In this document: positions 1-14,100 of the stretch, one piece after another
How the letters are laid out: each line of letters begins with the position of its first letter
Position numbering within the stretch: the stretch's first letter is position 1
DNA from: Dirofilaria immitis
Taxonomy: Eukaryota > Nematoda > Chromadorea > Rhabditida > Onchocercidae
Length of the DNA stretch: 64,000 bases
Reading direction: 5' to 3'
Assembly (NCBI GenBank): GCA_024305405.1
Contig: JAKNDB010000075.1
Span: forward strand, 868,001 to 932,000
The notes under the pieces: model-generated
What the model was told of the DNA's origin: nothing
Seen by the model: only the letters and a program-made list of their open reading frames with translations
Databases searched by the model: none
Translations under genes and position numbers: made by a program

Positions 1-1460
1 TACAAACAGGACAGATGGACCGGATTTTGATTTGAAAGGCAGTTCTTCAAATCCTGTGAACAGAAATTTTCAAACTTTACCCAAAACTTTGACCGCTAGA
101 AAAGGGAAGCTTTGATTATTCGTTGCTGCTGTAAACTCTTCTTGGTCAGTTTTATTGCTATAGGTATCGTGATATTTGTAAATATAAGTGTAAGGTGTGA
201 TCCATGATGGTTTTCTCTTCGAATTGAAATATTTGTGCAACAATTTTTTAAAGTAGATCTCGAAAAATTTATGTTTTCCGGGCAGAATTTAGACTACGCA
301 ATGGACATCATGATGTCTGCTGAAATCAAAGATAAGAAATTGTTTGAAGAACCCAGGAAAGAACTAAGGAGATTATCGTGTGGAAAAATTTCACAGAAAT
401 TTGATTATTTGAGATTCATCGATGAATTTTGAGGTTTTTAGCAGACGTAATATCATTGATATCTATGAACTATTTAATGATTTTATGGAACGTATTGCTG
501 ACTGAATGGACAGTAGACATGATGCAGTTGTTAGTTAATCAGTTATCGTCGATTTCAGTAAGCTAGATAAGCCTTAATTTGCCTGCAACTCTCTTTTGGG
601 AAATTCTAGTAATTTACGATGATTTGTATAACTTCGATTTATATAATTTTTAAGTATTAATTGGTTATGGGATTGTTTTTGTTGCGTTCGTTCATCTTTG
701 ATTGGAATATTTTTATCATTTCTTTCGATATTCAAATAATTTTAATTGTTGAAGTGGATTTCCTTGAAAATTCGTTTCATTATTTGTATCGTCATTTTGA
801 TCAGAGAAAGATGTGCTTTCAGGTTGAATTTTTCGAGTTGTTTTATAATTTTTCCTTTTGAAATTTTGTTTCTTTGCAAGCTCATTGAGAATATCAGTTC
901 AAGATTGATAGCTGATAACAGATATGTAACAGTGACAATTGTTGCCTAATTATTTCTATCGAGATTTGTTTTTGCTCCATAAAAGGTTTAAATCTAAAAA
1001 AGTAATTTTATTATACGGATTTTTTCGAAAGCAAGTTGCCAAAATATTTCTTTTGCTATTCTTTTCGAAGTTAGTTTTTGCAATACAAAGTTCTTTTCAT
1101 TTCTTTCTTTTCTTACTCGTGAAGAAAAGTTTTAAACTAAAAAAAAAAAAAATTTGGAAAATCTCGTTGTGCATGTTTGACTCGACACAATTATATAAAA
1201 TTTGCTCGATTCAAATTAGAAAATTCAAATTTTTATTGGTAGTAAATATTTCCGACAATGATTTCATAGAATCATTCTAGTCTCGCTGAATCTGCAGAGC
1301 CAAATTTATTCCAGGAGAGAATGCAAGAATATTTAAGTGAGACTCTCAAATTCTCCGGAGTTTTAGTACGTTATCTGCAACGTGACTTTAGTGGTAGTAA
1401 TTGTTTCTATGTTTCATAGTTTCTCGTCTCAATTGGAACTTTCCAGAATTAGTTACCCTG
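1..1460 (+). other. Unassigned coding-like island
   Basis: This stretch has fewer homopolymers and higher sequence complexity than the spacer that follows. It contains short plus-strand open segments that look partly protein-like: one at about 235-432 (charged, ending in D-Y-L-R-F-I-D-E-F) and one at about 1271-1420 that follows a plausible acceptor (ttctag at 1275-1280) and reads L-A-E-S-A-E-P-N-L-F-Q-E-R before a stop. Neither matches a family I recognise. They could be the end of a gene lying left of the window, a decayed gene or a decayed transposon. I assign no function. Confidence 0.25.
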
Positions 1461-2547
1461 AACTTCCAGAAATTCAGAATCTCAAATAATCGAATATATC
1501 AAATCGTCTGAATTTAACAGGATGATATACTTTATTTCTGCACAATTTCTTCTGACCGATTCATCTCCTTTCGTGTATCTCATTGATTTTCATTTGATAT
1601 CTTTGCTTTTATTTTCTCCTTAGATTAAAAAAAAATATTGTGGATGCTGCGGTAAGAGTTTTCTTGAATGTAACCTATGTTTCAAAGTATATTATTTAGA
1701 AATTACACCTTAAAAACACCATTAATAAATGAAATTCCCATGAAATATTAATAATTCATGGGATGAAATTATATGACGATCGATTTTTATTTCTCATGGC
1801 CAATACCTTCAGAATAAATTAAAGCCTAAGAAGTTAAGAAATAACGCTAACTACTATATTTCTCAATTTAAGAAATGAGATATTATTATGCATCTTTTGC
1901 CAAGAAATTTAAGAAATTAGATAATGGTTAGAGCAGTATTCGAATAGCTGCTTCATTGTGACATTCTATACGATTCAATTTACTCATTTCATAGTTATTG
2001 AAAAAAAAAAAAAAGGAAAGAAAAGGAAAGAAAAATACACTCTGCAAATACAATTTATCAATTTTATTTATCAAATAACAAAATATTTTTACAATCTCTA
2101 GAAGAATCATAAATCTTATCGATTTTTTTTTCTTTGAAAAAAACACAATTATCAATTATCATATTGATGGCAAAGAATGAAAAACAAAAATAGAGAGTAA
2201 TGTTCCTTGGACTTTCTGTTTAATACTTTGAATAATGGAGCAAAATTATTAAATAGAAATCAATGATATAGTGCTATAGGGGACATCTTTTTTTTTTGTT
2301 TTGTTTTGTTTTCTCAACAATTTATTTAAAATGAATGGAGAAAAAAGATAGATTGAATCAAAAATAATGAACTTTTTTTTTCTTTGGATTTGAAATTTTA
2401 TCCTAGAAATATTTCAATGATTAAAGAAAGTATTATCATATCTCGCAGTAAAATGAAAATGTATTCTAGCTTTTTTTTTATTTTTCTTTTTGACCTTTGA
2501 ACTTATTTTATAGCAATAAGATTATAAACATACATATATGCAGATAG

Positions 2548-2548
<1 letters not shown>
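1461..2548. other. AT-rich spacer, no gene seen
   Basis: Very AT-rich, with runs of A or T up to about 14 bases. The short open frames present are low-complexity Lys/Ile/Phe reading. I see no splice-bounded coding segment. Confidence 0.5.
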
Positions 2549-2619
<71 letters not shown>

Positions 2620-2657
2620 ACACACACAGATACACACACACATACACACACACACAC
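2549..2657. repeat. (CA)n microsatellite
   Basis: A run of CA dinucleotides about 109 bp long with a few TA and GA interruptions. It lies about 235 bp beyond the stop codon of the minus-strand PTR gene, so it may fall in or near that gene's 3' untranslated region. The Cys-Val open frame on the minus strand is an artefact of the repeat. Confidence 0.95.
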
Positions 2658-2891
2658 TTTATATAAACACTAATTACAATATAAATTTTACTGAAAAGAG
2701 AAAAAGGCAAAAAAGTAAGAGAATTCAAAAATGAAATAAATATTAATTAATTAAAAAATCGTTTCTGTACATTTCTTATTTTACAACAAAAAAAAGGGAA
2801 AGAATGATAATTGTTAAGTTTTTAATTAAGTTGAAAATTTTCCCAGACTTATATTACAATTAAAACTGAATTTTCATTATTTTCCAATATA

Positions 2892-5179
2892 TCAAATAAA
2901 AAAAAAAATGAAATGAAGAGAAAAATGGCTTCCCTCATCATGTTTTTTTAATATAAATTTACCATAATTGTAGTATTCGGAGTTCGGTGGTATTTGTATG
3001 TCTATCATCCATATTACTATGAATAATCTTATCTTTTGCTTTTTGATATCACTGCTACCATCAATATCAGCACCAATACCAATAGTACCATTACTACCAT
3101 AAGCACTATTGATAGGATCGGCGGTACCAAACAGATGTTTTCCAAAAATTGCTCGATAACAATTAAATTCCAACAGAACATGAGGTATTAATGATAAAAA
3201 TGTTGGCAATAGTACAAGACCATGGAATAAACCCCAAATTACCACCAATGATATCGTTTTCACAAATACCAATGGAATGTAATTCTAAAAAATTTCTACA
3301 TAAAAACAAAACAGTTCTTTAAAAAAAAATCAAACTAAACATGAAGTTTAATCATTTATCAAATTATTTCAATCATTTAGTAAAATCATTTAAATTATCA
3401 AATTCTATTACTATTTATTCCGATAAAACTTTCGGATATTATTCATAGATATATGTTTTAAAATTATAATCCTAAAATATTTTGCATAATTTATGGAGTT
3501 TTTTCTTTTTTTTTCCCTTCTCTTTATTATCTATTGTCTATAATTGATTCTTATCTAAAATTAAATTTTTACTTCTCCAACGATACTTACGAAGAGTTCC
3601 AATTCTAAATAATGATAAACAACAGAAATCAAATCGAATATATTAGTTTAGCTTTATTTTCGCAAGCATAAATATATACAATGTATTTAAATCAAATATA
3701 TTCTAAATTTATAATTTTTTACTTCATTAATTTCATACAATATCAAACCTGTAAAAATGCCAATGGTACTATACAAGCAACCGTACTGATTCCACCTTGT
3801 AATGTTGGCCATCCTACAGTTTTCAATGTATATTCTAAGCGTGCTTTATTGTTTTCCAGTCGTGATTTCATTATTCTTGTCCCTTTAATTGTTTTTTCTC
3901 ACCAAGCTATAATATATGCACATAATCAAAAATTAAACAAAAACTTTTTATCTCTTGAAATAATGCTTGCTTAAATAATTAAGATGTTATTAGGTTGAAA
4001 CTTCTCAGTATCATTTAAAAACAATATAAAAACTTTAAAACAAAGATTGAATGGAAAAAGAATAACACCATATACCTGGTAATGATAAAATTAAAGAATA
4101 ACAGTATATACCTGATAATGATAAGATACATGGGCGGTAAAATCGACCGACATCCCAATACACATCAATATGGCGCAAAGCGTTGCCGGATCAAGATCCA
4201 AATTCCACCAAGACAAAAATCCAATCACGCCTTCAATAATTTCCCAGCACTTGTTGTTTCACCTGCTAAGGGCGCCCTTCATCTTTGCTAGCAATAGCAG
4301 CAGTAATACTTTTCTTTTTTTTTTTTCACTCTTTTCAATCATTTTTATCACTGAGATATCAAAATGTTCGAATAATTAATTTCCTCTAAAATTGATTCTA
4401 AACCATTTTGAAATTAAAAAAATATCTAACAAATAAGATTGCGTTTCAAGCCACAGGTGATATTTTCTCATCATACATTATATTTAAATTATTATCATCC
4501 CTGTCATTAAAAAATTTTATCAATATCGGCAAGATTTATTCTATATTCAAAGATAATTAACAAAATTTCATTCAAATTGCTACAAATGTTTGATTCTTGA
4601 TATATTATGTCTGTTTTTTTTTTTTTTTTGAGATAGTCATGATTACATTTTTTGAATATTGTTGGCCGGATTTTATTAGAAAATAATTTTAGCATAAATT
4701 AAAGATGCCGATAGTAATTAAATAATCTCAAAATATTGCTATTATCTATTATATGATTTTATCGATGATGCAATTTTAAGATGTAAATTTTTATAATTTT
4801 AATCTTTTTTTATTCTACAGTTCAATCTTGCGAACTGTATTTTATGGAATATTTAATGGGAAAATTTCTTTTTTTTTGAATAAATATCTCTACGAAAAAA
4901 TTTTTATATTTTAATTATTTACAGTCTTTGCTAAGAGGATTAATTAATTCTTTTATCTTAGCGCTTTATCTTTTTCCATTCTTACTAAGAGGCATTTTCA
5001 TAATATCTTCTCAGCGGGACATCATGAAATAATGATAATCTATTTTCAAACAAATCATAATAATTAAACCTACCAAAACTTATCGATCCAATTGTAAGAG
5101 ATGCGATAATTACACTGAACGGATTTTGAATGAATAAACAACATACTGCTGTCATGCATACTAATGTCCAAAGACAAGT
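2892..5179 (-). CDS. PTR gene, exons 14-17 (TM8-12 and C-terminus)
   Basis: Exons are 5179-5074, 4230-4112, 3906-3749 and 3284-2892. Exons 14-15 read [24 protein letters not shown] and [16 protein letters not shown], keeping the TM10 aspartate. Exon 16 reads [12 protein letters not shown] but is 158 bases long and out of frame with exon 15 by one; a single missing base near 3874-3875 fits. Exon 17 reads [21 protein letters not shown] and then a Gly/Ser/Asp-rich tail. The last 20 or so residues are uncertain because a GT at about 2961 could be a donor to an unseen exon. Confidence 0.82.
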
Positions 5180-8100
5180 CTTGAAAATGAAATTTTAATA
5201 ATTATATTTGAAAAAAAAGAACTAATTAATTTCAATTAAATCAAATGATTATTTATATAATATCATTATTTATGCAGATTAAAAATTTATAAATTAAATG
5301 ATAATCAGTTTAAGAATTACCTGTAAAGCCAATGCTTTTAATGAAAGCATTTGATCAACAAATAATGAATTAGCTTCCCAAACAGATGCATTTAAATCAT
5401 TATAGGAATTAGCAATACTTCGCCATTTTTGCATTAATTCAATTCGTTCCTTCCAACTGCTTGAATTCTTATATGTCACCAGAAATGCAAAACTTTCTAC
5501 CGGTATATCGGAATCATTCCTTTTGAAGAAAAAATAAATAAATGAGAAAATATAATAATTACAAATAATCATAGCATAAAAAAATAATATAAGTAATAGG
5601 AATGAATGTAAAATGTAAACAAAAATGTAAATTATAATAGCGAGAAAACAAATTAAAAACTAAAATTAAAATTAAAAATAAACATTCATTAAGTAAAATA
5701 AAAATAGGAAAAAACAAATGAAAAAAAAGGATACAAAGAAAAAGTTATCGTTCTAAAGGAAATTTCATTTATCAATAATATCATAACATCATATGGTGAT
5801 ATGGTGATACTTATCAATTTATATCTAACTGCTAAATCAAATTTCCTAGCTTCTTCTCATATCTCATATTAAAGATAATTGGTAGGAAATTTGATTTAAT
5901 GATTTGTTAAGAATATTTTATAGAATAAAATAATAAACTGATCTAAGAGAGATAGAGATAGATATAGAGTATATTACTTTTGATTTTAAATAAATTTTAA
6001 AATATTACCTTAATTTTAAAAATTTTTCCAATGCTTATACATTGGCGAGAATAGAAAATCATTCAGTTTGCTATAATCAATGATTTCTTCGCCAAATTTT
6101 GTTTGTTGTTTTAATATTGTTGAAGCTGCTGTTGTTGCTAATGCTGCCGTATCATCATCCGCAAAATAATCAAAATCATATAATACTGCTTCTTGCCAAT
6201 ATGTTCTATAATCTCGTAACCAAAGTAGAGTAAATTCTTTTCCTAAAATATTCAAATTAAATGATTAATTTCTTTCATTATGCTCAAATTATTCATTCAT
6301 AAGTTTAAAATTAACATTTTTAATTTCTAATTTTCAGAAACAAAAAAACGAAATTTAGAATAAATTATAATTAAAATTATCAATTTTCTTGGCATTTTAT
6401 CAATCAATTCTTACCTCGACATTTTTCAAGTGTTTCAAAATCATTAACCATTGCATCGAATCGTTTAACAATATGCTCATCTCGTATATCCAAAGGACTA
6501 TTAATTAAAATCAATACTGGATAATATTCCGTCCAAACTGCAATCTAATCAATCCATATTTGAGTGAATCTAAACCTAATCCAACCAAATACTAATGAAT
6601 AAAACATCTACGATCTATCCATCTATAAATGCTATTTATCTCAAACAATTAATAATACAATATCTATCTTAATTAGTAATTATAATTTAATATCAAATAA
6701 AAGGTTAATATAACAAAATGTGTTAATTAAATGAGTGAGTTCTGTTTAATTTATTCATTTCAAAAAAGTTGAAAAAAAAAAGCTTTAAATTTCTAAAATA
6801 ATAAATCAATTAAAATAAGAGTCGTTAATGATAAAAAAGGGAGGGAGAGGAAGAGATAGAAAGATAAAATTACCTTTGCTTGAAATTATATAATTTACTT
6901 CTTGCAACGATGAATTTTTCGGTAGCAATTTTTCAACATCTAATCGTGTATCAATATTCATTGCACCAATGATAGCAAAAGACCAATAGATTAAAATACC
7001 AATGAAAGCTAACACAGCGAATAATTTTGATGTTATCAAATGACAATAACATTTTAATAATGAATTTAATCCATTCATAATCTGAAAAATGTTATATTAA
7101 ATAAAAATGATATGACAAAATAATATCAGTATTTTTATACAAACATATCCAGTAGATGTCATACAAATATTCAAAATAAATTTGCAATATTTTCTAAATA
7201 AATATTGTCTATCAGATATTTTCAAATTAATCTATGCTTTAATTGATATCATTTCTGTACGAATTAAATAATTTGTTAATTATTACCCTATTATTCATAA
7301 CTGATTGATCATTTTAAAATTGACAAATCTAATTAATTTTATGATTCATGTTTTACTTTTTTAAACCTAAAATTTATAGCTGATTTTAAAATATTACGTA
7401 AATATTTACTGTAGAAGTCACTAGAAGAAAAGTTTCCTGACGCATAATTAATTGTTGATACATGTCGAATAATAATTATACATTAGAATCAAAACTTTTG
7501 CTTAGCTTATTTGTCTAAATGAACTATGACGATGCTTTGAATTTCAATTCATTGACTCGATAATTTCAATTTCTCGAAGAATTTTTTCGAGAAAAAATAC
7601 ATCATAATATCTTCATGATATATAATCTCGATAAAATATAAAGATAAATCATCTTTTTTAATATTATTTTTAAAATTTGAGAACAAATCAAATGAAAATA
7701 AAAAACCATTGGAAAGCCAGCATTTCTTTTCTTCATTCGTTCCATAATTGTTGCCAAATAAAGTAATGGACAGAGTAAAACTAATGTAAAAATATATGCA
7801 AATGCAAGTGCTATTGCTGTTTCAAAACAGAATAATGCTATTTCTGAAATAGAAAATGTGGCATTAATGAAAGAGTAAAATTTTATTCAAATTAAATAAT
7901 TAAAATATGAAAGACATTTCAAATTTTCATTTAACATTTTATAATTTCATTTTGAAAATTAAAAAAATGCGAAAAATGAAATTTAAAATTAAAATTATCA
8001 AATTATTTCTAAAAAATTTATCATAAAATAATATAAAAATTAATAATTCTCTTTCATCTAAATTATATCAAATGTAATTAATAGCTTTGCTTAAATGTTT

Positions 8101-11100
8101 ACCATTATCATAATGACAGAGATTAATGGTCATTATTTATGAAGAAAGAAATAAACATACCTGGTGTTGGAGTTAATGCACCGATACCAAACGTAATTAC
8201 ATTTGTAAATGTGGAAATTGTTACCGAAGGTCCAGAATCTTCTAATACAAAACCAAGTCGCTGAACTACCGAACATTCACTTGCAGATCGTAACCATGAA
8301 TGAATTACCATAAATGCACCGTTAACACCTATAATATTTTAATCACAAGTTCAATCATCAATATTGGAATAATAAAATGAATATTTAAAATATCTAAAAT
8401 TTTCATCGATCTTTTTACAAATGCTGTCATTATTATCAGTAGTACTGTTATTGTTGCTTTATCCATATTTATTTACAAAATGCTACATTTTATTTTTGGT
8501 ATCACATGCATGGAAAAACAATAATATATCTGATTGATAATAACGGATTATAATGATCGTAGCAATCAGTGTATATGCATGATTTAATTTCCAATGAAAC
8601 AGATGGTGATATTTTTTGATTAAAATTTTACATATACGAATTATTCTGATAACGTGATTAAAAAAACAATGATAAAATTTATATTCGTAATATAAAATGA
8701 TTCAAGTTTTGAAAAGACTGAAAATAAGAGATTGAACAATTCTAGATAGCTGGGGAAACAAAAAGATAAGCCAAAATTTATTTTAGGATTTTATCAATGA
8801 TCAAATGAAATTTTTTCATAAAGCATATTTTCGTATTCAAAATTTGAAAAATTTTTTTAAATGAATTATTGTTTAATTTAATTATATTTATATGGATAAA
8901 TTGATATCACATTTGCTACATTTGATTCATTTATTTACGTAAAAATAAGTAACGTGTAACGTGAAAATTTAAAAGCATGATTTTTTCTTCAAAAATCTTC
9001 TCGATTTTATGAATTTTATAGTATGATTGATAATAGAATCGTTTGATATTCTTAATTCATCCATCTTTTAATATATCATATAAAAGGTGTGTTCTAATAA
9101 TTAGCAAATATTATTTACTTACCAATTCCCATCACCAAAAACGGCATAATAAGCATAACTGTATTTGTTCGAAGACAGGCCAATGAAAATAGGCCAAAAG
9201 TAACGGTAATTGCCAGAACTGGACATGCAATAACACCAAATGCAACAATTAACTTGGCCGGATGCATAACACCAACTAATAAGGCACTACCAATTACCGA
9301 AATAACAACAACGAAAAACATAGCTAAGAAACCTGAAATGAAAAAAACCCTGAAATGATATTTCTAATTTTAATCATTTCTAAATTATGCAATTTGAAAA
9401 TTAAAAATTAAATTTCTTACTTCTGAATAATAACTCATTCCTTTAATCACAAACCGCTTCAAAACTTATCTTTTAGATAATTTCAAAAAGTTATTTTTCC
9501 CCATATGATATTATTTCAAAATGATAAATTTCTATTTCGAGCATTCATCCACTTGATAAGCTCATTATGTAAAGTTATTTTAGAAAATCAAAAATTTTAA
9601 TTTACTCATTAATTAATTTATCAACTGATAGAATAATTTTTTAGAAATATAAAATAAATAAAATAAAATTCATCCATCTTTCTTCTTCTTCTTTGGTTGA
9701 CTTTTAATCAAACCAAAAACATTTATCATTAGATGAAAAAAATTTTTTTAATTAAAAATTAATTTAATTTTCTATCAATAATTTCAATTTTTCACATTAT
9801 TTTTAGGAATATTTAATGTTAATAATTGTTTTATTTATTTTTTTGATTTTTAATGATAATAAATTGATAATGATAAATATGATTTGATAGTTTCATTTGA
9901 TGATAAAGAAGAAATACATGTAACAAATGCATATATTTATGTGATCAATTACATTTTTATACGCAATTTATTAAACTATATATAGGATGATCAGTTACAG
10001 CAAATATCATCATGAATTAATTGTAAATCGATTCTCTGATTAATAAATAATCATTGCTTGATTCTTTCACATACCTAAATTATACATTATGTAATGATGA
10101 TGTTATCAGATTTTTTTGCTTTCTATCTATTTGAAAATTCTCTTCCTCACATCCGGTTTTAAACAGCATACTGTAACCAAAAAGATGAAAAAAGAGAAGA
10201 AAAAAATGAAAAATTAAAATTTCTGAAATTCGAAAATATATTCAAAGACACTTTTTTTAAAAAAATGGCAAAAACATTTTTTTCTGATAAAAATTGAAAA
10301 ATCGTTAAACGACAAAATGATAATTTAACCTAAGTGAGAAAATTTAATAAAAAAATGAATGATTTAAAATTTGAATGATTTTCATTTCGAGAATTTTCGC
10401 TACATTAATTGAATATTTCAAATTTTTGAAAATTAATTTTAATTTGCTATTTTGATGCAATTTTGCAATAAAATATAAAACCATGATATATATATATATA
10501 TTTAGGAATAAAACAAAAATATATTAATAAATTTTAATTTTTATTTATAAAAATATTAGCTTTAAAAAAAAATTGTTGCCAATTTTATAAATTTAAAATA
10601 TTTCTAAAAATTCAATTTATAATGCATAATTTATGTATTTGTAAATTTAAATTGAAAAATTGATGATTGTATTTCTTTCTTTTATTTTATTCAACTAATG
10701 CGAATGTTAACAGATATGATAAATATCAAAGATCCTCTGATCTTTTGAGGATGTTAACGAATACGATAAATATAAAAGATCAAAAGATCTTTAAAACTAT
10801 ATAATAACTAAATTCGATTAATTTATTCATTTATAAATATCATTTTTCTTCCTCCCCTATTTTATTAACAACTATTAAATATAATAGTCTAATAATAAAA
10901 TATAAAGAGAGAGAGAGAGAGAGAGAAAAAGAGAAATATAAAATAAAAATAAACCAGCAATGAAATAAGGTGCCATTCGTTCTGAATCTTTGATTAATTC
11001 CTGATTGACTATTTCGGATCCAAGTACCTATAATATTGTTCATATTTTATCACCTGATATTTATTTCCAAAAAATCTTATTTAATTTTCGTTTGAAAGAT

Positions 11101-14100
11101 TTAGCGAATTTGTATTTTTTAAGAGAAATTGTAAAAAAAAGATACGATTTTTATTTGAAGCAAAAATGGCAAATACGAAAAAAAAATTTCATTTTTATTA
11201 AAAATAAAAATTCAATTATTATCTTCCTCTGCTCAGCATAGTCACATTCAATATCCATAATTTTTTTGTATTAAATGACTGGCAATCATAACATTTGAAA
11301 GAGCATAAAACTTTTATTTATTTCCTATCCAAACAGAGAAAGAAACGCCATTAATCGAGAATCGATTTGAGAAAAAATAGTCTAACTTCTGGAAGCAATA
11401 AAGCGCTCAAAAATAATTTTAAGAGCAATTTAGATCTCAAAAAAATACGCATATATTTTTTTGTTTTAACTAAACCATTTAAAATTACTTAATTAATTAC
11501 TTTATAATGAAATCAAAATTCATAAAATATATGGCAATTAAGTACGAAAAACATTCGTAACTTACTAATATTTTAATTGGTTGATCTATATAGATTTCTG
11601 TAGCATATTTAAATAAAGCTGTTTCCCATGTATTAAGCTTTCTTTCTATATCAGGGCTATTTACTTGTCCTTGGAAGATCATTAAAATAACCTGAAAATG
11701 ATTCTTTTTCTTTTCATATTATTAAATGTCAAAATATTTGCCAGGAAAAAATAAATTATATATACATATATTTTATACATATATATATGTATATTGTTTA
11801 TGCTGCTAAGTATTTAAAAACTCTTCTAAAACTATCTACATTTGTAAATGAGCATTTGATAAATTCAAAAATGAAGTACGAATAAGTGTATATTTTTCAA
11901 ATTTTGATCTCTCAATTGAAATCGTATCGTAAATAAAAATAAATAATATTTTATATAAAATTTGCAATTGATGATTTCTTATATCTACATAAAAATAATA
12001 AATATTTATTTTTTTTTACACCTATCATACCTGAATATATTCAATATTGGTAATTGCTTGCATAATTGTATCTTCAGTAGCAATTGTTTCACTTTTGCGA
12101 ATGCTGCTACTATGATTCTGATTGTTCGCATAAGGTCGTAAATGAACACCGTAAAAATTACCTTCCAAATGAATATTAAAACCATTAATTTTAGCAATTG
12201 GATATGTTAAATTGGTTATTTCACTGCGTACTTTACCCGTTTTCTCTTTCCCATATTCCTCCAATAATGCATTCTGAAAATCAAATGATATTTATCGATG
12301 TGTTTTCTCTTTTCCCTTTTTCTTGATATTTTCCAAAAAAAAAAACAACTCAGAGTTTTTTTCTTTTCTCTCTAATTTTACTTTCATATTTTTTCATTAT
12401 AACTTTTGAAAGTATACTATTTTTTGACAAATTCCTTCATTGCTTCAATTTCATTGTATGTTCGTCGAGAAGAAAAATTCTCGAAGAAATAAAGACAGGT
12501 ATTGCTTACTTTATATTGTATTTCTTTCTTTTCTTTTTTTTCTACCCAAAATTAAAATAATCAATAAATGATCAATAAAAAGAAAAAGGATATTTTATGA
12601 GAAAAACGATATACTTTTTTTTGCCGAAAGAATTATGAAAAGAATTGTTGAAATGAAATCAAAAATATTAAATTATTCTATTCAATCATTTTTTTTTTTT
12701 TTTTTTATAATAACAAATCTATACATACGTAAAAATATTCGATGACAATATTTGCATCACATGAAAATCCACATAAATCCTTATATACTAATCGTTCACC
12801 GGTAGAAGGCACTTCAGCGGTAAAATTATTCACAAAATATCGATGTAATCGAACTGCTTCTTCCAAATATTTCAAACGATGCATAGAACCACCATCACGT
12901 GCTTGTAACAATACTGTTGTTAATGTTGGATCACCTAATTGAAAAAAAAAATTAAATCATCCAATATTAACAATAATAAAGTTCCAATATTATCAGTATG
13001 AAAGTTCCAATACTATCAATATGAAAGTTTCAATGTTATCAATATGAAAAGTTAAACTAATCATATAACCGAAATTCTATTGCATTTGAAAGTTTGGAAT
13101 ACTAGAAAGTTTAGAATTAGGATTCCCGAACTATATACGATTTAATTAATTACCTATGAAACAAATAATTATAAAGTTAAAATTTTCTTTTCTAAATTCC
13201 AAAAATATACAATCTTAATCAGTTATCACAAAACTAATCCATACGATAATCTGTGATAAGAAAAAAATAATTTTTAAAAATATTATCTATTAAATTAATC
13301 AATTTACAAATTTAATATTTTTAAATATTCTCAAAAAAAAAAAAAAAAAACTAACCAGATGAATTGGTAAATTGTCGTAACAAATTTGCTTCATGTTTTG
13401 ATGGTGATGTTGATGGTGTATAACCATCACGTACACGATCTTCCAATTTAAGATAATAAATTCCAAATGACATAATTGATAAAATGATAGCAGCAATAAC
13501 ATAAGCAAATGGATAAGAACCGATACTATAACCGATTAAACGAAAAAGCCTCCGTAAAGTTAGCTGTTGACAAAATGCTATAAGCTCGGATGTTTTTGCA
13601 TCTAAAATTTTAAATTAATTAGAAAAAAAAGAAAAGAAAAATCGAAATTTAAATAAATACTAGAAAACTAGAATTATAAAATAAATAAATTTCTTTTCCA
13701 CTATATTCCTCAAAAAAATTAGTCAAAAATGTTATTATTTAAAAAAATTGTTTAATTTATCGCTATAAAATTATGATTATTTAAGATTAATTGATTGATT
13801 GATTTATTGATTGATTGATCGGCTGATTGATAAATTTATTGTTATCTTTTATTTTAGAAAATTTGAAAAATTTGAGAAATTTTTTTGAAATTTCATTCAA
13901 ATTAAACTCTAAAACATAGACTTATTGTTGTATTATTAGATATTCTTGAATTTCGAAAATATCTTAACCTAAAATTGCTTCAATCTTTGAAATGTTAATA
14001 ATTTAAAGAGTTAAATTTAAATTCTAAATTTTTCGAATTTTTCAGAATACTGGAAATTAAGGTTAATTTCAAATATAAATGATAGAAAATTAAGGTTAAT

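Noticed and set aside
939..1280. 113-codon plus-strand open frame
   Set aside because: Phe/Lys/Leu-rich reading through A and T runs; no recognisable motif.
6009..6040. Alternative end of PTR exon 12 at a gtaata donor (6008)
   Set aside because: Reading to it crosses an in-frame TAA; the gtataag donor at 6040 gives the correct phase with exon 13.
13299..13508. Open frame overlapping PTR exon 2
   Set aside because: Out of frame with the conserved PTR reading; a shadow.
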